From Candidatus Hodarchaeota archaeon (GTDB lineage: Archaea; Asgardarchaeota; Heimdallarchaeia; Hodarchaeales; Hodarchaeaceae): DNA of 6,451 nt. Below the pieces are notes generated by a model, which worked only from the letters and a program-made list of their open reading frames with translations, was not told the origin of the DNA and searched no databases. The translations under genes were made by a program, and so were the position numbers. This document shows, in pieces, positions 1-6,364 of this stretch; within the stretch, counting starts at the first letter, position 1; each line of letters begins with the position of its first letter. The stretch covers positions 1 through 6,451 of the forward strand of contig JAEOSP010000633.1 in NCBI GenBank assembly GCA_016840305.1. The letters are read 5' to 3'.

Positions 1-134
1 GCTAATTTTTATTCCAAAAAGTACACCAGATTGTTTTTAGCAGGATATTGGACGGCATCATTATGCAGTCAAGCGGTTTCTATGTTCAGGAATGTGTCAT
101 ATTTCAGAAATAGAATTCATGGAGTAATAGAATA
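1..134 (+). other. Leader of the MFS gene; possible tail of an upstream gene
   Basis: This is the stretch before the transporter. Frame 1 is open from the window edge and ends in TAA at 133-135, sharing its last A with the transporter ATG (TAATG). That would fit a translationally coupled upstream gene, with 44 residues visible including TRLFLAGYWTASLCSQAVSM. I do not recognise this peptide, and its codons are only weakly gene-like. Frame 2 is interrupted by TAG at 38-40, but after it encodes RHHYAVKRFLCSGM and ends at 125-127, so it is a rival reading. All minus-strand frames carry stops. A GGAG at 121-124 sits ten bases before the transporter ATG and is a suitable ribosome-binding site. I see no convincing TATA/BRE promoter. 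Confidence 0.3.
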
Positions 135-1373
135 ATGAAATTAGAAAACAAGGTTCTTTTTTGGACAGGTTTAGGACATTTTTTTAACCATGTTGGAAAT
201 TACTTAACTCCTGCACTTCTCATATATTTACAAACTGATATAACGTTAACACAAACTGAACGGGGCCTTCTTGGTTCTATCCCTATGCTACTCTTAGTTG
301 TTCTTTCAATAGGAGTTGGATGGATTGGTGATAGACGTCCATACTCGAAAAAACACCTAATTTGGATCGGAACGCTTGGCTTAGGTGCTTTCAGCATACT
401 TATGTCAACAGCCACGACTTTTATAGAACTTGCTTTAGCAACAATTATTCTAGGAGTTTCTCTATCTACATATCACCCTATAGCATTTTCATTTCTCACA
501 TCTATGAAGAACCAGGATAAGAATATGGGGGTAAATGCTGTTTTTGGTAATGCAGGGAGTGCAACAACACCTCTTCTAGCAATGTTATTTTCTATTCTTT
601 GGAATTGGAGAATTGCTTTTCTATTGTTTGCAGGAATGCAGATAATTGCTGGAATTGCTATATGGATCTTCTTTCCAAATAAATCTGATTTACACGACGA
701 TTTAATAAATGGAAATTTAATTGAGAAAGAAAAAGAAGTGAATACTACAAAACATGTGTTTATTTTAATGTTGCTTCTCATACTCATCTCTGCTTCTCGC
801 GCCCCAATCTTTAGATGTATTTCTTACTTTACAACTATTGTATTTTCAGATGCATTTTTAATTGGTAACGTGGAATCATCCATTCTGACAGCAGTAGTAC
901 TTGGATTAGGAGCATTTTCAACTTATTGTATGGGATATATTAATAATAGACGTATTTCAAAAGGAGTACCAAGAAAAATACGTATAAGTTTTAGAATTAA
1001 CACGATACTAATATCAAGTAGTGTTGCTACAATATTACTGCTGATTCTTGCTCTCCTTCCTTCTAATCTGACAATTGTCGTTTTAGTGGTTTATTTAATT
1101 TTAACAGTCTTCTTCTTCCTAGGAGCAGCTGTACTTCCAACAATTGTGAGTGAGGTTGCTCCAAAGGATGTTGGATCCTCATTTGGCGTATTGTTTGCAG
1201 GTGCAACATTAACAGGTGCTATTGCTCCAACATTGTTCGGATTTCTTGCTGACAATTATGGATTCAACATGAGTTTTTTATTTCTAGGAATAGTTGCGAT
1301 AGGATGCTTATTTTTTATTTTATTGTTTAAAATTCTTTACAGTCGAGATGAATTATTATCAAATTCGCCCTAA
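135..1373 (+). CDS. MFS transporter, fosmidomycin-resistance (Fsr)-like
   Basis: A 412-residue integral membrane protein of the major facilitator superfamily, predicted to move a small molecule across the cytoplasmic membrane, probably by proton-coupled export. What is seen: about twelve hydrophobic segments in two halves, split by a polar loop at residues 181-207. The TM2-TM3 loop carries motif A (G62-x3-D66-R67, then K72-K73). Residues 112-115 (TYHP) followed by a Gly-rich segment (GVNAVFGNAGSATTP) match the HP...GN.G pattern of Fsr-like and related MFS exporters. FGFLADNYG at 368-376 fits the TM10-TM11 region of the second half. The equivalent of motif A in the second half is degenerate (GYINNRR, Asn for Asp). 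Two histidines in TM1 (H15, H19) and charged R222 and R227 in TM7 are candidate substrate or proton residues. The start is supported by GGAG ten bases upstream. Length is normal for the family. The substrate cannot be told, and no neighbour on this strand explains it. Confidence 0.88.
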   Translation: MKLENKVLFWTGLGHFFNHVGNYLTPALLIYLQTDITLTQTERGLLGSIPMLLLVVLSIGVGWIGDRRPYSKKHLIWIGTLGLGAFSILMSTATTFIELALATIILGVSLSTYHPIAFSFLTSMKNQDKNMGVNAVFGNAGSATTPLLAMLFSILWNWRIAFLLFAGMQIIAGIAIWIFFPNKSDLHDDLINGNLIEKEKEVNTTKHVFILMLLLILISASRAPIFRCISYFTTIVFSDAFLIGNVESSILTAVVLGLGAFSTYCMGYINNRRISKGVPRKIRISFRINTILISSSVATILLLILALLPSNLTIVVLVVYLILTVFFFLGAAVLPTIVSEVAPKDVGSSFGVLFAGATLTGAIAPTLFGFLADNYGFNMSFLFLGIVAIGCLFFILLFKILYSRDELLSNSP

Positions 1374-1417
1374 ACTCTTTTTCAGATGTTTTATATCAGT
1401 TAGATCAAAAAGAGTTT
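1372..1417 (+). terminator. Inverted repeat and T-run after the MFS gene
   Basis: AAACTCTTTTT (1372-1382) is perfectly complementary to AAAAAGAGTTT (1407-1417), giving an 11-bp stem with a 24-base loop that begins inside the transporter stop codon. The left arm holds a T5 run. Archaeal RNA polymerase can terminate at T-runs without a hairpin, so the T5 may act as the terminator and the stem may protect the 3' end. The right arm is not followed by a T-run, so this is not a bacterial-type intrinsic terminator. The loop contains TTTTATAT (1389-1396), which resembles an archaeal TATA box and could instead serve the GTPase gene. Confidence 0.4.
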
Positions 1418-1480
1418 GCCTTAACAGATTAAAACAGCTACTTCGGCTAATGAAGAATATTTTAACTAGATAGGTTTAAT

Positions 1481-1640
1481 ATGAAAGAGATCAAAATGTC
1501 AATTGCAGTACACAAATTCATTCTCTATACCTTTTCGTAAACAACCTCTCATCATCGAATTCGCTTTTGGTGAAAAAACATTTCCTTACTCCGACGTTTA
1601 TTTAGAAGAAGTACAAAGGAAACGGGGAAAGGACAATTAA
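1481..1640 (+). other. Possible frameshifted small ORF overlapping the GTPase start
   Basis: An ATG at 1481, with AGGT five bases upstream, opens MKEIKMSIAVHKFILYTFS and stops at 1538-1540. Skipping one T of the TTTT run (1533-1536) would continue the reading in another frame through RKQPLIIEFAFGEK and TFPYSDVYLEEVQRKRGKDN to TAA at 1638-1640, about 52 residues in total. That second frame (codon starts divisible by 3) has many G-starting codons and looks coding, but taken alone it has only a TTG (1503) as a possible start. It overlaps the proposed GTPase N-terminus by 61 bases in a different frame. It could be a broken small gene, a sequencing indel, or coincidence. I recognise no family. Confidence 0.2.
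1569..1573 (+). promoter_or_regulatory. Ribosome-binding site deciding the GTPase start
   Basis: GGTGA matches the anti-Shine-Dalgarno end of archaeal 16S rRNA and lies six bases before the ATT at 1580. No comparable site precedes the first ATG of the frame at 1757, where the bases upstream are the coding sequence of the P-loop and switch I. This is the main argument for an ATT start. Confidence 0.5.
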
Positions 1641-2617
1641 CAAAAGATCAAGAAATTACTAAACTTGTAACATTTATTGGATTAGGCTTTGCAGGAAAAA
1701 CTACAATATTACAACGATTACGAACTGGTGAATTCCATGGCCATTCGACTAGAACAATGGGATTAAATGTAGATCATTTTACGTATCGAGATATTAAGTT
1801 TCAATGCTTTGATTTGGGTGGACAAGAGTCTTTCCATATGATTTGGGGAGATTATCTACAACTTGCTTCAGCTGTTGTTTTTGTTGTAGATTGCTCAAAT
1901 CCAGATTCGTTTGAAGATAGTAAAAAGGCACTCTACAAAGCCTTTCCAGACATAAAACCGAATGGAATACTTTTGCTTGCTGCAAATAAAGCTGATATTT
2001 CGGGTGTTGACCCTTACGTTCTCCTTCTACAACACTTTGATTTGTACGAAATACAACAAAAAGGACAGTTCAAAGCAGTAAACATTTTCCACATGTCTGC
2101 TAAATCTGGTGTCAATTTCTACCAAGCATTTGATTGGTTAATTGAAACATTAACTGGTGAGGTTATACTACCTCAAATAAAGGTACATAATGTTTGTATA
2201 TATCGAACAGAGTCAGGATTGTTAGTCGGAACATCTGCAGTGGAAGATGAACTAGCATATGACCCATCAATGCTAACTAGTATGTTTAGTGCTGTTAATA
2301 CATTTGCTCAAGCATCATTAGGGGCTGGAGTACGAGAAATTTTGATGAAAAGGACTGGTGATTCAGAATTCGAGGTCGATGAAAATTATAAATTAGTTAG
2401 AGTTGAAGATTCAGATTACTCCGTAATCCTTATTGTAAATGAAAGTGATAGCATGCGTAAAAGCATCTTAATTGGAAAAGATCTTCTAAACTGGACCAGA
2501 GTCCAAAGACAATCTAATACTTTAGATATTGAAACAATTGATGAAACAGAAATTCAAATCTACCTGAAACTGAAATACCCAGATGATTTTCAAACGTTAA
2601 AACTAGCAAGCACTTAA
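1580..2617 (+). CDS. Arf-like small GTPase with C-terminal roadblock/longin-like domain, probable ATT start
   Basis: A GTP-binding switch protein of the Arf/Sar/Arl type, 345 residues when read from ATT 1580. What is seen: a short basic amphipathic N-terminus (SLLRRLFRR), then G1 GLGFAGKTT (34-42), G2 Thr59 in TMGLNVD (compare Arf TIGFNVE), G3 DLGGQ (78-82) with the catalytic-type Gln82, Trp89 as in the Arf switch II, G4 NKAD (136-139) and G5 SAK (173-175). All nucleotide-binding motifs are intact, so the domain should bind and hydrolyse GTP. Arf's N-myristoylation glycine is absent. After about residue 195 there are some 150 extra residues with a beta-beta-helix-beta-beta pattern (SGLLVGTSAVEDEL, then a helix with MFSAVNTFAQASLGAG, then EDSDYSVILIVNES). 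This is most like the roadblock/longin domains found next to or fused with Asgard GTPases; that assignment is by pattern only. The first ATG (1757, Met60) would delete the P-loop and cannot be the true start. No ATG, GTG or TTG lies between it and the upstream stop (1571-1573). ATT initiation, a mutated ATG, or an upstream indel remain possible. The role is presumably in membrane or regulatory switching with a GAP/GEF partner that is not visible here. Confidence 0.85.
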   Translation: MSLLRRLFRRSTKETGKGQLTKDQEITKLVTFIGLGFAGKTTILQRLRTGEFHGHSTRTMGLNVDHFTYRDIKFQCFDLGGQESFHMIWGDYLQLASAVVFVVDCSNPDSFEDSKKALYKAFPDIKPNGILLLAANKADISGVDPYVLLLQHFDLYEIQQKGQFKAVNIFHMSAKSGVNFYQAFDWLIETLTGEVILPQIKVHNVCIYRTESGLLVGTSAVEDELAYDPSMLTSMFSAVNTFAQASLGAGVREILMKRTGDSEFEVDENYKLVRVEDSDYSVILIVNESDSMRKSILIGKDLLNWTRVQRQSNTLDIETIDETEIQIYLKLKYPDDFQTLKLAST

Positions 2618-2631
2618 TTGCAAGTTTCTTC
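2618..2631. other. Convergent 14-base gap
   Basis: Only 14 bases separate the stop codons of the GTPase (plus) and the kinase (minus). The plus strand is pyrimidine-rich here (GTTTCTTCTC at 2624-2633), which could weakly terminate the GTPase transcript. No strong hairpin is seen, so the two transcripts probably overlap at their 3' ends. Confidence 0.4.
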
Positions 2632-4224
2632 TCACGAATTCATTCTCTTAAACCATTTTTTATTTTGTTTGTACAGAGCTTTGAATTCTTGATAAAGATC
2701 ATCGTAAAGCTTTCGATACTCTTGATTAGGTGTAAATTCTTTATCATAATGACAGCATTCCTGAACCTCATCCAAAGTTTTAATTTCACCTAGCGCTAGT
2801 TTCGCTATTAGTGCGGAACCCAAAGCACCTGCTTGCTGGGGATTTTCAACTCTTTTAATTTTTCTATTCATGATATCTGCGTAAATCTGGCACCAAACTT
2901 CCGATTTAGCACCGCCTCCAATAATAGATAGCCACTCAACGGGGTGATAAAGTTTTTCAACGGTTTCTAACGCCCAACGTGCATTGAAAGCTACCCCCTC
3001 AAAGACTGCTCGTAGTAAATGACGTCTATCATGATCAAGTGACAAATTGATCAATCCCCCCCGAACATGATCATCATCTAGCGGGCACCGTTCACCGAAG
3101 AGCCAGGGCATAAACATTAAATGAGTACCACCTGTCGCTTTTGCTCCTGGATCACAATTAGCTACAAGCTCATCAAAGATCTCATATACATCTTTCTGTT
3201 CTTTCATTTGTAACTCATCCTTGAAATACAGGATATTATTTTTGACCCATTCAAGAGCTGCACCAGCAATTTCTTGATGACCAGTTACTAAATAGAATTT
3301 ATCGGAGAATGCTGAACCAGTGCACCCAGTGTAGTGACTAATATCCACCTTTCGTTCAGAAACATGGCCTGCAACCCATCCTGAGGTACCAATCTGGCAA
3401 TGCAGCTCTCCGTCAAGAACTGCACCTGAACCAATTGCAGCTGTTGTCATATCACCAGCACCATTGACGACTGGAATCCCTTCCAAAAGACCTAATTGCT
3501 GAGCTGCTGATTTTTTTATCGGTCCAACAATGTCTGTAGGTTTTCTTAATTCTGGTAACTGTTTCATGTCAATTTTGAATGTTTTACACAAGGATTTTGA
3601 CCATTCATTTATAGGTTTACCATCTTTTTTCCTAGTATCGAGTAACCACCAAATGTATGCTAAATCATGACTTGTGACCATTTTATCAGTCAATAAATAG
3701 ATGATATAATCTTTGACATCTAAAAACTTGTATGTATTATCGATAATGTCTGGATGGTTTTGTTTCAACCATAGGTATTTCGGGATAACATCCTTTCCAG
3801 CTAATCCAGGGGCTCCACCAGTAATACGAAGGAATTTTCTGAATAAACGATAGGGATTATAGCCCATTATACGTGGCCAAGGCCATAGCTTCGATAACAT
3901 TTCGGCCCCACGTCCATCAAGCCATATCATACACCTCATTAGTGGATTACCATCTTTATCCACAGGAAGAAAGCCTTGCATTTGCGAGCTAAACGTTATG
4001 GCGCCGATTTCAGAGGGATCGGTGGATGTTTTTGACAGTAAATCATTTGTTGTATTAACAAGTGTCCGCCACCAATCCTGAGGGTCATGTTCAGCATATC
4101 CAGGCTTCGGATAGTGAGTTTGATAATCTTCAACGGAAAAATCTATAATTTTAACGTCATTAGATAGTAAAACAGCTTTTGTTGCGGTCGTTCCCAAATC
4201 ATATGTCAAGAATTTCTTTGTCAT
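2632..4224 (-). CDS. FGGY-family carbohydrate kinase, xylulokinase-like
   Basis: An ATP-dependent cytoplasmic sugar or polyol kinase, 530 residues, a usual FGGY length. What is seen: N-terminal actin-like domain with the phosphate-1 loop DLGTTATK (9-16, Asp9 matching the catalytic-site Asp near the start of XylB); SSQMQG (79-84) and MIWLDGR (99-105) at the sugar site; FGGY signature-1-like VIPKYLWLKQN (146-156); GAGD (255-258), whose Asp258 is the expected catalytic base; the ATP-side loop QIGTSG (277-282); ERCPLDDDHVRGG (378-390) and EGVAFNAR (409-416), typical of xylulokinases; GGGAKSEVW (436-444); and NPQQAGALGSALIA (461-474). The xylulokinase QMHG motif reads QMQG here, so the histidine that contacts xylulose in E. 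coli XylB is replaced. A slightly long, Trp/Arg-rich insert sits at about 112-133. The gene is last in the minus-strand run, 26 bases after the PLP enzyme. The family is certain; D-xylulose as substrate is only one possibility, and another ketose or polyol is equally open. Confidence 0.9.
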   Translation of the reverse strand: MTKKFLTYDLGTTATKAVLLSNDVKIIDFSVEDYQTHYPKPGYAEHDPQDWWRTLVNTTNDLLSKTSTDPSEIGAITFSSQMQGFLPVDKDGNPLMRCMIWLDGRGAEMLSKLWPWPRIMGYNPYRLFRKFLRITGGAPGLAGKDVIPKYLWLKQNHPDIIDNTYKFLDVKDYIIYLLTDKMVTSHDLAYIWWLLDTRKKDGKPINEWSKSLCKTFKIDMKQLPELRKPTDIVGPIKKSAAQQLGLLEGIPVVNGAGDMTTAAIGSGAVLDGELHCQIGTSGWVAGHVSERKVDISHYTGCTGSAFSDKFYLVTGHQEIAGAALEWVKNNILYFKDELQMKEQKDVYEIFDELVANCDPGAKATGGTHLMFMPWLFGERCPLDDDHVRGGLINLSLDHDRRHLLRAVFEGVAFNARWALETVEKLYHPVEWLSIIGGGAKSEVWCQIYADIMNRKIKRVENPQQAGALGSALIAKLALGEIKTLDEVQECCHYDKEFTPNQEYRKLYDDLYQEFKALYKQNKKWFKRMNS

Positions 4225-4250
4225 TTTTATCTAGCCTACTTAAAAGTAAT

Positions 4251-5624
4251 CTAAAGGTAATCTATTGCCTCTTCCATTGCTTTTTCAAAAACATCAATGA
4301 TATGATCTGAATGCTCCCGGGTGATTATTAATGGAGGTTTTATTTTTACCACATTTCGATATAAGTGCCCTGAATCTGTCGCTATTGGTGCCATAAGACC
4401 AAAAATAACTCCATGATCATCTTTTGCTAATTCAATAAGGTCAGCTGCTAATGTATTTGCAGGTTCCTTAGTCTCAGAATCCATAACCAATTCTATACCA
4501 ATCATTAACCCTGGACATCGAACATCACCAATATAGTCATACCTCTTTTTCAAAGCCTGAAGCCTTCCTGTGATATATTTACCTTCAGTTAACGTGTTTT
4601 TCAGTAGGTCAGCTTTCTCAATGTAGTTCAAAAAAACAAGGCCAGAAGCAAACATTAATGGATTAGCACCAAAAGTAGAATGCTCTTCTGCACTATTAAA
4701 GCCAACCATATCGTCTCTTGCTACTGTAACTCCCATTGGCAAACCACCGCCTACAGCCTTAGTGAGACATGAAATATCTGGAGTAACACCATCATAATAC
4801 TCTGCTGTAAACCAATAACCAGTCCTAGTGAAGAGCTGCGATTCATCCCAAATCAAAAAGATGTCATTATCAGCGGTCCATTTTTTTAATCCCTTTATGT
4901 AATTCTTTGGAGCAGGCACGTGACCCCCTGGGCCTTGAATGGGTTCCATTAGAATTGCACATACTTTATCAACAGAACCATATTCTATCATATGTTTAGC
5001 TAATTCTAAGCATTCCAAATGGCATGTTTTTTCACTTTCTTGGCCCATAGGACAACGGTAGCAGTACGGGAAGGGTATTTTCGATACTCGATCCATCCCC
5101 CATGGTCTGAATCTTGTAACACCAGCAAATCTGGTTGAAAGTGTCATTGTAGCTAGAGTACTCCCATGATAACTTCTTGTGTAAGTGAAAATAGTTTGTG
5201 CATCAGGTTTATTGATCATTGCTAATCTAAGAGCCGCTTCTATAGCCCCAGAACCCCCCATAGCATTAACAGCTATTTTACCCATTCCTTCAGGAGCAAT
5301 GGACGCGAGTTTATGGATAAATTTAATTCTTGGAGGTGTAGGAAAACCATATCTAACATGAGTCAGTCGTTTCACTTGTTCTGAAACCGCAAAAGCTACA
5401 TCAGGATTTGCAAAACCAATGTTTGAAGTCCAAGCTTGAGAAGTGCAATCAAGAAATTCCTTTCCTGAATTATCTTTGAGATATACTCCTTTTCCTTCCA
5501 CAAAAACTTGGTCATAAAACGGAACTAAACTTTTTTTGTGCACAGATTCAATTTCTTCATCTGTCAGGTCTGTAATCCATTTAAGAATTTGTTCATCGGT
5601 AAAAAGACGTTTTTGGTTTTCCAT
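4251..5624 (-). CDS. Class-III PLP-dependent aminotransferase-fold enzyme
   Basis: A 457-residue fold-type I PLP enzyme of the class-III group (4-aminobutyrate/ornithine aminotransferases, dialkylglycine decarboxylase, amino-alcohol-phosphate phospho-lyases). What is seen: PLP-phosphate loop GGSGA (123-127) leading into IEAALRLA; SYHGS (151-155); MEPIQG (226-231); DESQ (260-263), with Asp260 for the pyridine nitrogen and Gln263 for O3'; the Schiff-base lysine Lys289 in LTKAVGGGLPMG; STFGANP (316-322), contacting the phosphate from the partner subunit; and the C-terminal KIKPPLIIT (427-435). The enzyme should therefore be an active dimer or tetramer. Differences from the commonest consensus are GSGAI for G(T/S)EAN, and DESQ for DEVQ or DEAQ. 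A cysteine group C188-x2-C191-x9-C201-x3-C205 occurs where some relatives have a similar PYCYRCP stretch. AGGT at 5637-5640 (minus strand) is a distant, weak ribosome site for ATG 5624. The gene lies between the membrane protein and the FGGY kinase, suggesting a shared pathway. Whether the reaction is transamination, decarboxylation or phosphate elimination cannot be decided. Confidence 0.9.
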   Translation of the reverse strand: MENQKRLFTDEQILKWITDLTDEEIESVHKKSLVPFYDQVFVEGKGVYLKDNSGKEFLDCTSQAWTSNIGFANPDVAFAVSEQVKRLTHVRYGFPTPPRIKFIHKLASIAPEGMGKIAVNAMGGSGAIEAALRLAMINKPDAQTIFTYTRSYHGSTLATMTLSTRFAGVTRFRPWGMDRVSKIPFPYCYRCPMGQESEKTCHLECLELAKHMIEYGSVDKVCAILMEPIQGPGGHVPAPKNYIKGLKKWTADNDIFLIWDESQLFTRTGYWFTAEYYDGVTPDISCLTKAVGGGLPMGVTVARDDMVGFNSAEEHSTFGANPLMFASGLVFLNYIEKADLLKNTLTEGKYITGRLQALKKRYDYIGDVRCPGLMIGIELVMDSETKEPANTLAADLIELAKDDHGVIFGLMAPIATDSGHLYRNVVKIKPPLIITREHSDHIIDVFEKAMEEAIDYL

Positions 5625-5670
5625 ACTACAATTACAACCTTTAATTTCGAATTAACAAATAATTCTGTCA

Positions 5671-6354
5671 TTAGGAGTCTTTGTTATCATCTTTAGATTT
5701 CCAAACGAATTTATTTTTGGATTGTTGAGGTTCTTCTGAGCTACCTGCAAGTTTTCCAAGCCTGATTGAATATTTTACTCGGGCTATTAATGATACAATA
5801 ATAAGGCCAATAATTACAATGAGGAATATAATCATACCAATTTCTAGTATTTCTCTTCCACTGAAACCAGTAATTTGTGTTATTCCTGCCGCTTTCTGTA
5901 TTTTAAGATAGAAAGGATGATAAGTGGCTGGAAATGACATAGTACAGTCCAATATGTAAGATCCTTCGATATCTGAAGTAAAGGGATCGAATGATAAAAT
6001 TATTCCTTTTTGACCTGCTTTTATTGTATATTGGAGATTATTAGAATAAACTATATCAGCTCCTTTGAAAAGTCTTAACGTTGTTGTAAAAATACCTGCT
6101 GTGACTGGATCACGTGGTGCTACAGTAATATAGTAAAGAGTATTTGTTTCAAGATTAATTGTCTCATCTAAATCATAAACATCTGTCATACCTGTATGAA
6201 GAACAACTGGTTGAGCAAATTGATCGAACATTCCTATAAATCCAATACCAATGGGAATTGCAGAAATTAAGATCAAAATTATGAAAAATAAGTTGATCTT
6301 ACCCACAAGGCGGAATTTGACCTCCTCTTCAGAGGGGGAATCCTCTTTTGTCAT
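5671..6354 (-). CDS. Two-helix membrane protein with beta-rich outer domain, unknown function
   Basis: I do not recognise a family. Read from ATG 6354 it has 227 residues. What is seen: an acidic then basic N-terminus (about 1-19), TM1 at about 21-43 (LFFIILILISAIPIGIGFIG), an outer domain at about 44-166 rich in alternating hydrophobic and Thr/Tyr residues (NTLYYITVAP, TTTLRLFKGADIVYS, GSYILDCTMSF), TM2 at about 169-191 (IGMIIFLIVIIGLIIVSLIA), and a charged tail with many Lys, Ser and Asp. Positive residues before TM1 and after TM2 place both ends in the cytoplasm and the beta-rich domain outside. The outer domain could be an Ig- or jelly-roll-like sandwich; this is inference. ATG 6354 is preferred over the in-frame GTG at 6372 because AGGGA (6363-6367, minus strand) sits upstream as a ribosome site and because the GTG would overlap the likely end of the preceding gene. 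The 46-base gap to the aminotransferase gene suggests co-transcription, perhaps for a surface or scaffold role, but nothing ties it directly to the enzymes. Confidence 0.72.
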   Translation of the reverse strand: MTKEDSPSEEEVKFRLVGKINLFFIILILISAIPIGIGFIGMFDQFAQPVVLHTGMTDVYDLDETINLETNTLYYITVAPRDPVTAGIFTTTLRLFKGADIVYSNNLQYTIKAGQKGIILSFDPFTSDIEGSYILDCTMSFPATYHPFYLKIQKAAGITQITGFSGREILEIGMIIFLIVIIGLIIVSLIARVKYSIRLGKLAGSSEEPQQSKNKFVWKSKDDNKDS

Positions 6355-6364
6355 TTTTGAATCC

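Noticed and set aside
28..50. In-frame TAG read as pyrrolysine in frame 2 of the leader
   Set aside because: There is no recognisable methylamine methyltransferase context and no evidence that this frame is coding.
200..415. Minus-strand open frame opposite the N-terminal half of the transporter
   Set aside because: Same reason: antisense to conserved MFS motif A and without protein-family features.
473..787. Minus-strand open frame inside the transporter gene
   Set aside because: It lies opposite a clear MFS coding frame, has no ribosome site or recognisable motif, and is a mirror of hydrophobic codons.
1441..1455. Small hairpin CTTC...GAAG
   Set aside because: A four-base stem with a seven-base loop is expected by chance.
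1794..1985. Minus-strand open frame opposite the GTPase G3-G4 region
   Set aside because: Antisense to conserved GTPase motifs; short and featureless.
1757..2617. ATG 1757 as the GTPase start
   Set aside because: It would remove the G1 P-loop (GLGFAGKTT) and most of switch I, which are perfectly encoded just upstream in the same frame.
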